From JAPPFW01 sp965231815 (lineage in GTDB: Bacteria > Actinomycetota > Acidimicrobiia > Spongiisociales > Spongiisociaceae), in the NCBI GenBank assembly GCA_965231815.1, contig OZ246890.1:1922001-1986000 (forward strand): DNA of 64,000 nucleotides. Direction: 5' to 3'. The notes beneath the pieces were generated by a model. The model ran no database searches. It saw only the letters and a program-made list of their open reading frames with translations, and was not told the origin of the DNA. A program made the position numbers and the translations under genes. Shown piece by piece: positions 9,686 through 18,064 of this stretch. Numbering within the stretch: the stretch's first letter is position 1; each line of letters begins with the position of its first letter.

Positions 9686-9760
9686 TCTATGGTGGGCGTC
9701 CGGGTAGTTCCGGTGTATGGTCGGCTGAGACCCCCGCGCCGGCATGTACTATGTCGCATT

Positions 9761-11011
9761 GTGCAGGTACAGGTTTCCAAGACTTCCACCGGACTCACCG
9801 TCGCCACCGAGACGGTTCCCGGTGTGCGTTCGGTAGCGGTGGGATGCTGGGTAGACACCGGCAGCCGGGATGAACGTTCCTCCGAAGCCGGCGCCGCTCA
9901 CTTTCTGGAGCACCTGCTCTTCAAGGGCACGGATGAGCTTTCCGCCAGAGAGATCTCCGAAACATTTGACGGGATAGGCGCCCAGAGCAACGCCTTTACA
10001 TCCAAGGAGTACACCTGTTACTGGGCGCGGATGTTGGATACCGAGTTGCCGACGGGCTTCCACCTCCTGGCTGAGATGCTCCAGCGCCCCGCCTTCCGGC
10101 CCGAAGAGATAGATTCCGAACGCCGGGTAGTCATCGAAGAGATCAACATGAACGAGGACGATCCTTCCGACGTAGCCATGGAAGCCTTCATACGCACGGT
10201 ATTCGCCGACCATCCGCTGGGGTTACCGGTTTTGGGCACGCGTGAATCCATCACCGCCATGACCCGTGACGACATTGCGGGATACTGGGGACGGCGCTAC
10301 GGCTCGGGGACGGTGGTGGTGGCGGTGGCCGGCAACGTGGAGCACGACCGGGTGATGGATCTGGCGGAAAGACACTTCGTGTCCTGGGAGGCGGGTGACC
10401 TCGACCGAGACTTGCAACCACCGGTTATAACCCCGAGGGTTCGGGTGGTGCGGCGGGACACCGAGCAGATCCATCTCGTTCTCGGGGGCGAGTCCATCAA
10501 CCGGACCGACGATGAGCGGTTGGCGGACGGGGTAATGCACCACATCCTCGGGGGTGGCATGTCCTCACGCTTGTTCCAGAAGGTCCGGGAGGAGCGAGGC
10601 CTCGCCTATGCGGTCCACAGTTTCTCGATGCGGTTTGCCGAGAGCGGCGCCTGGGGTATCTATGTGGGAACGACTCCGACCAATGCCCATACGGTGATGG
10701 AGATCCTGGCCGAGGAGTTACAGCGCCTCGTGTCCGAAGGAGTTACCGAGGCGGAACTCGAACGCGCCAAGGGCCACATGAGAGGGGCGCTCGCCCTCGC
10801 CATGGAGGACACGAACACACGAATGATCCGCTTGGGGCGCAATGAGATCTTCGGTCTTCCCCATCTTTCCCTCGATGAGCGGTTGGTCCGGATGGAGAAG
10901 ATGGCCCGTCCGGCGCTAGCCGATAATGCAGCCCGTACCCTGCAGGGTGCTCGGGTCATGGGGGCGGTGGGACCGTTCGATAGCAAGGAGTTCGAGGAGT
11001 ACCTGGGGTGA
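9761..11011 (+). CDS. M16 family zinc peptidase (processing-peptidase-like)
   Basis: A 416-residue insulinase-family (M16) metallopeptidase. The inverted zinc motif HFLEH is at residues 47-51, in the expected context GAAHFLEHLLFKGT, and the downstream glutamate is in RRVVIEEINM. The family second half is present (VREERGLAYAVHSF). GTG 9761 is the only start that reads directly into VSKTSTGLTVATE; the reading frame opens much further upstream, but that part is antisense to the rhomboid gene. The stop overlaps the dapB start by 4 bases (GTGA). This M16 gene often lies near dapA/dapB or pnp in Actinobacteria. Substrate unknown. Confidence 0.92.
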   Translation: MQVQVSKTSTGLTVATETVPGVRSVAVGCWVDTGSRDERSSEAGAAHFLEHLLFKGTDELSAREISETFDGIGAQSNAFTSKEYTCYWARMLDTELPTGFHLLAEMLQRPAFRPEEIDSERRVVIEEINMNEDDPSDVAMEAFIRTVFADHPLGLPVLGTRESITAMTRDDIAGYWGRRYGSGTVVVAVAGNVEHDRVMDLAERHFVSWEAGDLDRDLQPPVITPRVRVVRRDTEQIHLVLGGESINRTDDERLADGVMHHILGGGMSSRLFQKVREERGLAYAVHSFSMRFAESGAWGIYVGTTPTNAHTVMEILAEELQRLVSEGVTEAELERAKGHMRGALALAMEDTNTRMIRLGRNEIFGLPHLSLDERLVRMEKMARPALADNAARTLQGARVMGAVGPFDSKEFEEYLG

Positions 11012-11778
11012 TCTCGGTCGGTATCTCGGGGGCGCCGGGAAGGATGGGCCGACTCGTTCTGGATGCGCTGGCGCCGGTGGAGGACTTGGTGGTGGGTGGT
11101 TTATACGCTCCGGGACACGACGGCGAGGATCTATCCGGATACCGGTGTTCAAGCAACCCGGACGCCCTGCGGCAGTGTGACGTGATCCTGGAGTTCACCA
11201 ACCCTGAGGTAGCGCCGACCAATGTCACCCGCTGGCGTACTTTCGGCGCCCATCTGGTGATCGGGACCTCCGGGTATGACAGCCGGAGGCTGGCCAGGCT
11301 CGAACAAGAGTGGGCGGATGCTCCGAGCAGGTGCCTGGTGGTGCCCAACTTCTCGGTAGGCGCGGTCCTGATGATGAGGTTTGCCGAACTCGCGGCGCCA
11401 CACTTCCCGTCTGCCGAGATCATCGAGTTGCACCATGAACAGAAACTCGACGCCCCGTCAGGCACTTCGCTGGACACCGCCGCCCGCATGGGCGCGGCCC
11501 GCAAAGGGAGGGGGATCCCACCTCACAGTCGGGGAACGGAGATAGCGCCCGGCGCGCTAGGCGCGGTGGTGGAGGGGGTGGCGATCCACTCGGTCCGGGC
11601 CTACGGTCTCGTTGCCCACCAGGAGGTAGTTCTGGGGGGAACCGGTGAGTATCTCACCATCCGCCACAACACCACCGACGCCGCCTGTTACGTGCCTGGA
11701 ATCATTCTGGCGTTGCGGAACGTGGCGTCGTTGGAACGTCCGGTAACCGTCGGTCTCGACGCTCTCCTCGGCTTCTGA
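11008..11778 (+). CDS. dapB: 4-hydroxy-tetrahydrodipicolinate reductase
   Basis: Second committed enzyme of the lysine/meso-diaminopimelate pathway, reducing the DapA product with NAD(P)H. 256 residues. The N-terminal nucleotide loop is ISGAPGRMG, and the catalytic signature ELHHEQKLDAPSGT is present with both histidines and the lysine. GTG start in a GTGA overlap with the M16 gene. DapB and DapA together with a DNPR-type MurE downstream point to meso-DAP peptidoglycan. Confidence 0.95.
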   Translation: MISVGISGAPGRMGRLVLDALAPVEDLVVGGLYAPGHDGEDLSGYRCSSNPDALRQCDVILEFTNPEVAPTNVTRWRTFGAHLVIGTSGYDSRRLARLEQEWADAPSRCLVVPNFSVGAVLMMRFAELAAPHFPSAEIIELHHEQKLDAPSGTSLDTAARMGAARKGRGIPPHSRGTEIAPGALGAVVEGVAIHSVRAYGLVAHQEVVLGGTGEYLTIRHNTTDAACYVPGIILALRNVASLERPVTVGLDALLGF

Positions 11779-11904
11779 ATCTGAGATCGGCCCGAAGGGC
11801 GTTGTTAGGCGGCATATGATTAGCGGTGTTGACCTGAACCGAAGAGACCCGGTCGCCTCGGATGCCCCATGGGAGTGGAGTTCCCCCTACCGACAATCCG
11901 AAGC

Positions 11905-11934
11905 TTGACGTTTACACTGCTGGGGATGTATAGG
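11905..11934 (+). promoter_or_regulatory. Promoter of the dapA-rnj unit
   Basis: TTGACG (11905-11910) and TATAGG (11929-11934) are 18 bases apart, close to the housekeeping sigma consensus. They sit in the 237-bp gap between dapB and dapA, about 80 bases ahead of the dapA start. Confidence 0.6.
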
Positions 11935-12015
11935 GGTCTCGTCCTAGCCTAGACTTCGGCAGGCCGGCTCTTGCTCACGGGCTGTAACCTGGATCCACCG
12001 ACGAGGGAGGACACA

Positions 12016-12897
12016 ATGGGCCCCTTCGGGGAGTTGCTCACCGCCATGATCACCCCGTTCCATCCAGACGGATCGGTCCATTACGACCGGATGGCGCGTC
12101 TCGCCGTCCATCTGATCGACAACGGGCATGACGGTGTCCTGGTTACCGGAACCACCGGCGAGTCACCCACCCTCAGCGACACGGAGAAGCTTGCTCTTTA
12201 TTCAACCGTTGTCGAGGCGGTGGGGGATCGAGGGGTGGTGGTAGCCGGAACGGGTACTTACAACACCCGGCACTCGATAGAACTCTCCGTGCGGGCAGCT
12301 GAAATCGGTGTGGATGGCATCATGGCGGTCACTCCGTATTACTCGAGGCCACCGCAGGCTGGATTGCTAGCTCACTTCACCGCTATCGCGGATGCCACCG
12401 ACCTACCTCTCATGGTGTACAACATCCCCGGCCGAACCGCTCGTCTTATCGAAGCGGAAACGCTGGCGGAGATGGCCCGGCATCCCAACATCGTCGCCAC
12501 CAAGGATGCGGTGGGCGATCTCACGTACACCAAAGCCGGCCTCGAGATCTTGCCCGACGATTTCCATATCTATTCGGGGGATGATTCGGCGACGCTGCCG
12601 ATCCTGGAACTAGGTGGTGTCGGGGTGGTCTCGGTAGCCGGTCATTTCGCGGGCCGGCAGATCAAGCGAATGATCGAGGCCCACCGGGCAGGGGAGGGGG
12701 CGGAGGCTTGGAGGCTGCACGACGGGCTGATGGCCCTCTTCGACGCCTGCTTCCGCGAACCCAACCCCATGCCGACCAAGGCCGGACTCAATGCGTTATG
12801 GGAATCGGTGGGTGATCCGAGGCTTCCACTGGTGCCGGCTTCGGTTCGGACCGGTGAAGCGGTGGTTGCAGCGGTCGGTCAGGCACAGAGGTTATGA
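12016..12897 (+). CDS. dapA: 4-hydroxy-tetrahydrodipicolinate synthase
   Basis: Condenses pyruvate with aspartate semialdehyde, the first step of the lysine/DAP branch. 293 residues from the ATG at 12016, which has a strong Shine-Dalgarno (GAGGGAGG) 5 to 6 bases before it. An upstream TTG at 11971 would add 15 residues without family support. Key motifs are GTTGESPTL, the tyrosine loop VTPYYSRP, YNIPGRTA, and the Schiff-base lysine in NIVATKDAVGD. It overlaps the RNase J gene as ATGA. Confidence 0.95.
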   Translation: MGPFGELLTAMITPFHPDGSVHYDRMARLAVHLIDNGHDGVLVTGTTGESPTLSDTEKLALYSTVVEAVGDRGVVVAGTGTYNTRHSIELSVRAAEIGVDGIMAVTPYYSRPPQAGLLAHFTAIADATDLPLMVYNIPGRTARLIEAETLAEMARHPNIVATKDAVGDLTYTKAGLEILPDDFHIYSGDDSATLPILELGGVGVVSVAGHFAGRQIKRMIEAHRAGEGAEAWRLHDGLMALFDACFREPNPMPTKAGLNALWESVGDPRLPLVPASVRTGEAVVAAVGQAQRL

Positions 12898-14522
12898 GCG
12901 TCCGAGTCACATTCCTGGGCGGTCTCGGTGAGATCGGACGGAACTGTGCCGCTATCGAGATCGACGGACGCATCGCTCTGCTGGATTGCGGGCTCATGTT
13001 TCCCGAAGAGAACATGCGGGGGATTGACTTGGTGTTACCCGACTGGCGATGGTTGGTCGAGAGGCGTGAGGATGTTCGCTGCATCGTGCTCACCCACGGA
13101 CACGAGGACCATATGGGTGGTCTCAGCTATTTCCTGGATGAGGTACCGGTACCGGTCTACGGTACTCAATTGTCGTTGGCGATCGCGGCCGGTCGGGTGG
13201 ATGAGATGGGGGTGGACAGGGACTTCCGTCCGATCGAGGACGGGCAGCCGGTGGTCGAGGGTCCGTTCAGATTCCGATTGGTGCCGGTGTCCCACTCGGT
13301 ACCCGACGGCGCCGGGGTGGTGTTCGAGACACCTGAGGGACTGATAGTGCATACGGGGGATTTCAAGCTCGATCCCACCCCGGTCGACGGCAGGCGCACC
13401 GACCTTCCCGCCTTTGCCGAACTCGGACGGCAAGGTGTTCGCCTGTTGCTGTCGGATTCCACCAATGCGGAGCGCAAAGGGGTGGTTCCGTCGGAGATAT
13501 CGTTGGGTCCCTCGATAAGGTCGATAGTCCAGCAGGCGCCCGGACGGGTTATCAGCACTTGTTTCTCGAGCCATATCCATCGAGTCCAGCAGTTGGCTGA
13601 TGCGGGATTGGACAGCGGACGGTATCTGACATTCATCGGCCGCTCCATGGAACGAAACGTTGGCATCGGCGCCGATCTCGGGGTTCTCCACCTCCCTGAT
13701 GACCGAGTACTGGATATCGCGGATGCCATGTCCGTGCCGGACGACGAGTTGATGATCGTCACCACCGGGTCGCAGGGGGAGCCCTTCTCCGCCCTTTCGT
13801 TGATGGCGGCCGGGCGGCACCGGTGGGTGAAACTCGACGCCGATGACACCGTCCTGATGTCGGCTCGGCCGGTACCCGGCAACGAGCGGGCGGTGTCGAG
13901 AGTGATCTCGGGACTCACCCGAATCGGCGCCCGGGTGTTCCATGGTGGTAACGCGGAGGTCCACGTATCAGGTCATGCCACCGCCGATGAGTTGAAGACC
14001 TTCCTCAACGTGGTGCGTCCGACCACCTTGGTTCCGGTCCACGGCGAGTACCGGCATCTCAGCGCCCACGCCGATCTTGCGGAGGAGATGGAGGTACCGG
14101 AGGTTTTCGTTCTAGAGGACGGCGATGCGATAGTTCTTGACGGCGACCGGTCGATCGTCGAACGACGTTCGGTGCCGGCGGGATACGTGTACGTGGATGG
14201 TTCAGCTGTGGGTGAGGTTCAAGAATCCCTGCTTCGAGAGCGACGCAAATTGGGAGACGACGGTGTCGTGGTGGTTTCCCTGCTGATCGATCCGCTGAAT
14301 GGGTCTATGTACGACGACGCGCAGCTGATGAGTTACGGTTTCATGGAGGATGCACCGGAGATTCTCGATGAGGTGGGGATGGCAATCGAAGAGGCTTACG
14401 AGCAGAATCCCCGCCGGTTTGCCAGGGATGCGGTCAAGTCCGCCCGCGCCATCGCTCGCCGGGTGATCAAAGCCGAAACCGGTAGGCGGCCGGTAGTTCT
14501 GACGGTTGTCAACCGCGTCTAG
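12894..14522 (+). CDS. rnj: Ribonuclease J
   Basis: Metallo-beta-lactamase/beta-CASP ribonuclease with 5'-3' exo- and endonuclease activity in mRNA and rRNA processing. 542 residues. The zinc motif HGHEDH is at residues 68-73, followed by SHSVPDGAG, HTGDFKLD and LLSDSTNAE, then the beta-CASP block with SGHA and VPVHGEYRH and a C-terminal domain. It starts in an ATGA overlap with dapA, a pairing often seen in Actinobacteria. Its TAG stop is part of the CTAG that borders a 110-bp miniature element. Confidence 0.95.
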   Translation: MSVRVTFLGGLGEIGRNCAAIEIDGRIALLDCGLMFPEENMRGIDLVLPDWRWLVERREDVRCIVLTHGHEDHMGGLSYFLDEVPVPVYGTQLSLAIAAGRVDEMGVDRDFRPIEDGQPVVEGPFRFRLVPVSHSVPDGAGVVFETPEGLIVHTGDFKLDPTPVDGRRTDLPAFAELGRQGVRLLLSDSTNAERKGVVPSEISLGPSIRSIVQQAPGRVISTCFSSHIHRVQQLADAGLDSGRYLTFIGRSMERNVGIGADLGVLHLPDDRVLDIADAMSVPDDELMIVTTGSQGEPFSALSLMAAGRHRWVKLDADDTVLMSARPVPGNERAVSRVISGLTRIGARVFHGGNAEVHVSGHATADELKTFLNVVRPTTLVPVHGEYRHLSAHADLAEEMEVPEVFVLEDGDAIVLDGDRSIVERRSVPAGYVYVDGSAVGEVQESLLRERRKLGDDGVVVVSLLIDPLNGSMYDDAQLMSYGFMEDAPEILDEVGMAIEEAYEQNPRRFARDAVKSARAIARRVIKAETGRRPVVLTVVNRV

Positions 14523-14632
14523 GAGACTGCTGTTTTATTCGTCTGGTCGGGGTTGGGGTGGTCGGCAAACCGCCTGGTAAGAGGGTTGTGGGTTAGCGGC
14601 TGAACCCTTTCGTGCGGGGTTTAAGGACTCTC
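14523..14632 (-). repeat. Miniature inverted-repeat element, family A copy 1
   Basis: A 110-bp element between two CTAG tetramers (14519-14522 and 14633-14636); the first CTAG supplies the rnj stop codon. Read on the minus strand it aligns along its length with the copies at 40422 and 41669, sharing AAACCCCG, GGGTTCA.CCGCTAACCC and ACCAGG.G.TTT. A conserved small hairpin is formed by AACCC and GGGTT. Ends are GAGACT and AGTCTC-like but less perfect than in copy 3. No coding capacity. Confidence 0.8.
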
Positions 14633-14694
14633 CTAGTTGGAGGAAACGGCGCCATACCGTCGAGGAAGGAGGGGGTTCCACTGCTTATGCGTGA

Positions 14695-15294
14695 TCAGAG
14701 ATCGGGACGGACTCGCGAGCGTTCCACCCACGACTTCCCCGGCGCGAGGCTCAGGATCTCGCAGTGACGCGGCTTAGCGTGGTGAAGATCATCCAGGGAC
14801 CGTCCGGTGAGTACGAGTCGCGCCGCTTGAATGGGGTCCTGATGCGAGACCACCACGATCTCTCGTTCCGGGTTCCGCTTAGCCAATCCGGTTACCTCCC
14901 CGGCGACGCGCCCGGCGAGAGCATTTAGAGATTCCGGGGCGAAGTCCAAGGAAGTCGGGTGGCTGAGATAGGCTTCCAGTTCTCCGGGTTGGTGAACGTC
15001 GATCTCTCGCCATCGTAAGCCTCGCCATCGGTTCAAAAGCCTCCACTCGATAAGTCCGTGAACCGCCACCGGCTCGAGATCATGGTGTTTGGCGATCAGC
15101 GAGGACGTCTGCATAGCCCGGTCCAGGGGAGAGGAATACACAGCCGCGATGGAACGAGTAGCAAGGTAGGCGCCTGCCCAGTCCGCTTCATGCAATCCCC
15201 GCTCGCTCAGGTGGAATCCCGGCAGGTCGGCATATACGACGTTGTCCGGGTTTTCCACCTCTCCGTGGCGTACCAGGTGCACAACTGAACCCAT
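14695..15294 (-). CDS. Histidine phosphatase family protein (phosphoglycerate mutase-like)
   Basis: A 199-residue enzyme of the histidine phosphatase superfamily. The phosphohistidine motif LVRHGEVEN is at residues 7-15; the second histidine is in VVVSHQDPI near residue 149, and a YSSPLDRAMQT segment provides the second arginine. The substrate cannot be assigned. In Actinobacteria such small members include MSMEG_4193-type proteins of unknown role, cofactor phosphatases and sugar phosphatases. Stands alone on the minus strand. Confidence 0.88.
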   Translation of the reverse strand: MGSVVHLVRHGEVENPDNVVYADLPGFHLSERGLHEADWAGAYLATRSIAAVYSSPLDRAMQTSSLIAKHHDLEPVAVHGLIEWRLLNRWRGLRWREIDVHQPGELEAYLSHPTSLDFAPESLNALAGRVAGEVTGLAKRNPEREIVVVSHQDPIQAARLVLTGRSLDDLHHAKPRHCEILSLAPGKSWVERSRVRPDL

Positions 15295-15375
15295 GCGGAC
15301 AGGCTAATACGGGACTATCACGAGCGGATTACGGTGAGGGGGACGGTGGATGCCCGGCGGTACGGCTAGAGATTA

Positions 15376-15576
15376 GCCCCGATTATTCATGGGTGGAGGT
15401 TTGGAGGATGAGTGGAGCGGGCCATATTCGCGCCCTGACCAGGCAATACAGCAATCGGTGTTTCCCATCCCGGTCCGGTGTAGAGATTCACCTGTCGGGT
15501 GAACGGTGGGTTTCCCCCTAATCTCGGGTGGAACCGGCGTTACCTCGGTGTGCGGGGAAACCTGAATAATCAGGGC
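15376..15576. repeat. Miniature inverted-repeat element, family B copy 1
   Basis: About 201 bp with terminal inverted repeats GCCCCGATTATTCATGG (left) and the complement of GCCCTGATTATTCAGG (right), 13 of the first 14 positions matching. TA dinucleotides flank both ends (TTAG left, CTAG right). The second copy is at 29090. It fills nearly all of the 294-bp space between the histidine phosphatase gene and dinB, ending 12 bp before the dinB start, so any dinB promoter must lie in or across it. No ORF of its own is credible. Confidence 0.7.
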
Positions 15577-15588
15577 TAGGCTGGGCAG

Positions 15589-16809
15589 GTGTCCATCCCG
15601 CGAATAGCTGAACCAATACTCCATGTAGACATGGACGCGTTCTTTGTCGAGGTAGAGCGCCTCGACGACCAACGCTTGCGGGATCGGCCGGTAGCCGTCG
15701 GTGGGCCCGGGCGGAGGGGGGTGGTGGCTGCGGCGTCCTACGAAGCTAGAGCGGCCGGGGTTTTTTCGGCGATGCCCATGAGCATTGCAAGGCGTAACTG
15801 TCCCGGTCTGACGGTGGTGCCGACCCGCCATGAACGCTATGCAGAGGTCTCTGCTCGAATATTCGGAATATTCGAAGACTTTACACCCCTGGTTGAAGGA
15901 CTTTCGATGGACGAGGCCTTTCTGGACATATCGGGCCTGCGCCGTCACTTCAGGGACGCCGCGACCGTAGCCGAGGCGATCCGCTCCCGGATACGGAACG
16001 AACTAGGTCTTCCGGCTTCGGTAGGCGCTGCTACAACCCTCCACCTGGCCAAGATGGCATCCGGCCGCGCCAAGCCGGACGGCGTTCTCATAATCAAGGA
16101 AGGAACCGAGCGAAAGTTCCTCCAAGGTCTAGGCGTAGAGGAGTTATGGGGTGTCGGGAAGGTTACCCGTAGGAGGTTAGGCGAAATGGGGATCGACACG
16201 GTCGACGATTTCGAGAAGGTTCCACGGAACTTGCTCGAACACCACTTGGGGAAAGCCACCGCCGCACGGTTGGTTCGGATGGTGAACGGAATAGACGAAC
16301 GGGCTGTTTCCCGAGACAGGGATACCAAGTCGATTTCCGTCGAGCGGACCTATGAGGAAGACCTCGTGGGGTTAGAGGCCCTGAGAACCGAATTGTTCAG
16401 GCATTGCCATCGGCTGGCTTGGCGGCTTCGTCGGGTCGGGCTAGCGGGGCGAACCGTGTCACTCAAAGTCAGGCTTGCAGACTTCAGAACCTTTACCCGT
16501 TCCGAAACCATGCCGATGAGCAGTGACGTCCCGCTTCATCTATACAAGGCTTCCTGCAGGCTTCTCGACCGTTCGGGACTTGCCTCCCGGCCCATCCGGT
16601 TGTTAGGTGTCGGGGTGAGCGGGCTCCGAAGATCCGACGCGCCGAGGCAACTAACCCTGCATGACGAACAGGGATGGGCTCGGCTCTCCGACACCGTTGA
16701 CCGTATTCACCTGAGATTCGGGCGCGATACTGTGATCCCCGCCCGGCTCCGATCATCGGGTTCCGCCGATTCGAGCGGGCAACCGTCGATCCGGTCTGAG
16801 GCATTATAA
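15589..16809 (+). CDS. dinB: DNA polymerase IV (Y-family)
   Basis: Error-prone translesion polymerase. 406 residues from a GTG. Catalytic acidic residues are in HVDMDAFF (Asp14, Asp16) and SMDEAFLDIS (near 103-112); the steric-gate and palm segment is VAAASYEARAAGV. The helix-hairpin-helix thumb motif LWGVGKVTRRRL and a full little-finger domain follow. No consensus actinobacterial LexA box was seen; a miniature repeat occupies the upstream region. The extreme C-terminus shows no obvious beta-clamp motif by eye. Confidence 0.94.
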   Translation: MSIPRIAEPILHVDMDAFFVEVERLDDQRLRDRPVAVGGPGRRGVVAAASYEARAAGVFSAMPMSIARRNCPGLTVVPTRHERYAEVSARIFGIFEDFTPLVEGLSMDEAFLDISGLRRHFRDAATVAEAIRSRIRNELGLPASVGAATTLHLAKMASGRAKPDGVLIIKEGTERKFLQGLGVEELWGVGKVTRRRLGEMGIDTVDDFEKVPRNLLEHHLGKATAARLVRMVNGIDERAVSRDRDTKSISVERTYEEDLVGLEALRTELFRHCHRLAWRLRRVGLAGRTVSLKVRLADFRTFTRSETMPMSSDVPLHLYKASCRLLDRSGLASRPIRLLGVGVSGLRRSDAPRQLTLHDEQGWARLSDTVDRIHLRFGRDTVIPARLRSSGSADSSGQPSIRSEAL

Positions 16810-16935
16810 GATTTGTCGAACCGCGGGCAGAGTTGTCACAGCTATGCGATGGGTGTAAGACCGGCGATCGGTCCTTGCGACCGACTCGCTTACGATCCGC
16901 CGGGATAGGCGTCGCCGTTGGCGCCGAGAGTAGCG

Positions 16936-16941
16936 TATAAT
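16936..16941 (+). promoter_or_regulatory. -10 element ahead of the DUF3040 gene
   Basis: A perfect TATAAT lies 34 bp before the ATG, but no good -35 is evident (best TCGCCG at 18 bases). The 166-bp intergenic stretch also has a small inverted repeat, GACCG..CGGTC. Confidence 0.45.
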
Positions 16942-16975
16942 CAGGTAACGGCTGGAAGGGTGGAGCGGTTTAGCC

Positions 16976-17314
16976 ATGCCTTTGAACGAGCGAGAGCGCC
17001 GGATACTCGATGAGATCGAGCGGCAGTTCCGGACAGAGGATCCCGAATTAGAGCGTCAAGCATCTTTGCTTCATCGTGCGCGCCCGCGTTATCCGGGACT
17101 TCCTATAGCCGGAGTGGCGATCGGGTTGACCTTGCTGGGCACCTTCTGGCTTGACGGGGTCGGTACGTTCCTCGCGCTGGGGGGCTTCGTGGTAACCGTC
17201 GTGTCGGTGACCGCGCTGATCCAGGTGCGACGCAATGCGGGTGAAGTAACTGATCATCCGAGCGGCGGATTCCTATCGGGTACAAGAAACGGTCGCTGGC
17301 CTTTCCGACGCTGA
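16976..17314 (+). CDS. DUF3040 domain membrane protein
   Basis: A 112-residue actinobacterial protein of the DUF3040 family. It starts with the hallmark MPLNERERRILDEIERQF, an amphipathic cytosolic helix, followed by two transmembrane segments (about residues 42-58 and 63-80) and a basic tail. Function is unknown; family members are small inner-membrane proteins often found near cell-wall or DNA-repair genes, here 166 bp after dinB. Confidence 0.85.
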   Translation: MPLNERERRILDEIERQFRTEDPELERQASLLHRARPRYPGLPIAGVAIGLTLLGTFWLDGVGTFLALGGFVVTVVSVTALIQVRRNAGEVTDHPSGGFLSGTRNGRWPFRR

Positions 17315-17341
17315 CCCTAAAACTCGATTAAGATTCGGGGA

Positions 17342-17447
17342 GCCCAAAGGCGGAGTGGGCGAAACCGGAAAGACGCTTCCGGTCGTGTCTCTACGCCGCC
17401 TGTGGACACAGGAGGAGATTTATTCCAGATGGGGATGCGTGCATCCC
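17342..17447 (+). promoter_or_regulatory. Structured mRNA leader ahead of the MerR-type gene
   Basis: Four local hairpins in 106 bases: GCCC/GGGC (17342-17345 with 17357-17360), CCGGAA/TTCCGG (17365-17370 with 17377-17382), GTGTC/GACAC (17385-17389 with 17405-17409) and GGGATG/CATCCC (17432-17437 with 17442-17447). The loop of the first contains GGCGG and the loop of the third CCGCC, so a kissing interaction is possible. I do not recognise a known riboswitch class. Confidence 0.45.
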
Positions 17448-17470
17448 TGTTTGTGTCAGAGGGAGAATGA
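17429..17470 (+). CDS. 13-codon upstream ORF coupled to the MerR-type gene
   Basis: ATG at 17429, 11 bases after a strong GGAGGAG Shine-Dalgarno (17411-17417), encodes MGMRASLFVSEGE and stops at a TGA that overlaps the next ATG (ATGA, 17467-17470). The ORF runs through the last hairpin of the leader. It is in a different frame from the regulator, so it is not an alternative start. Likely a leader peptide controlling translation downstream; the peptide itself shows no obvious sensing codons. Confidence 0.45.
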   Translation: MGMRASLFVSEGE

Positions 17471-17961
17471 TCTTGCAGGAAGCCTTCACGACTGATCAGA
17501 CATCTAGATTGACCGGTTGTACACCGTCTCAGCTTCGGTATTGGGATAGAGTACGGCTCGTCCAGCCATCGATCCAGCAGACAGGGCGCAGACCGGGGGT
17601 GCGGCGGTTGTATTCGTTTCGCGATCTGGTGATTCTGCGGTCGATAAGGAGCCTGAAGGACAACGGCATGTCGTTGCAGAGGATCAGGAGAGCGTGGGGA
17701 TATTTTCGTCGTAACGGGATGGACCCGGGAGATGTGAAGCTGGTCACCGACGGCGTGTCCATTTTCGGTATCGCGGATGATGATCTAATTCTCGACACCC
17801 TGCGCGAAGGGCAACTCGCCTTCTTCACCGCCCTTGATGAGATAACTCGCAACGTTGAGGAGGATGTCACCCTGTTCGACTTGGATCGGGACCGTTTTCT
17901 CCATGTTGTCAACGGCAGTCGGGAAGAGGTTCACAGCCTGGTTCAGGCAGTTTCGGGATAG
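17467..17961 (+). CDS. MerR family transcriptional regulator
   Basis: 164 residues. A MerR-type winged helix at about 8-75: TTDQTSRLTGCTPSQLRYWDR for the helix-turn-helix and RRLYSFRDLVILRSIRSL for the wing and following helix. The C-terminal 90 residues lack the cysteine sites of metal-sensing members, so the effector is unknown. The ATG overlaps the stop of a 13-codon leader ORF. Its stop codon is followed at once by a diverged family A repeat. Confidence 0.86.
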   Translation: MILQEAFTTDQTSRLTGCTPSQLRYWDRVRLVQPSIQQTGRRPGVRRLYSFRDLVILRSIRSLKDNGMSLQRIRRAWGYFRRNGMDPGDVKLVTDGVSIFGIADDDLILDTLREGQLAFFTALDEITRNVEEDVTLFDLDRDRFLHVVNGSREEVHSLVQAVSG

Positions 17962-18055
17962 GACTCCACAGTCCGGCAAACTACCTGGTGGATACTCTGT
18001 GTACAGGGTCGGGAACCCCCGTTGTGCGGTCTTTCAGCAACCTCCTCATGGAGGG
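17962..18055 (-). repeat. Diverged relative of the family A element
   Basis: Read on the minus strand, this stretch shares GAGGTTGCTGAAAGACC, CGCAC.A..GGGGTTC and CACCAGGTAGTTTGCC with the family A copies. It is shorter, lacks the CTAG borders and ends in a small GGACT..AGTCC stem. It again starts immediately after a stop codon (MerR gene). Could be a degenerate copy; similarity judged by eye. Confidence 0.4.
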
Positions 18056-18064
18056 TCCGGTCGT

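Noticed and set aside
9380..9760. N-terminal extension of the M16 peptidase
   Set aside because: It is antisense to the rhomboid gene and has no M16 similarity; GTG 9761 leads directly into the family N-terminus.
17315..17466. Known c-di-GMP or c-di-AMP riboswitch
   Set aside because: The conserved GEMM (GGGCAAA..ACGCAAAGC) and ydaO-type cores are not present, so I left it as an unassigned structured leader.
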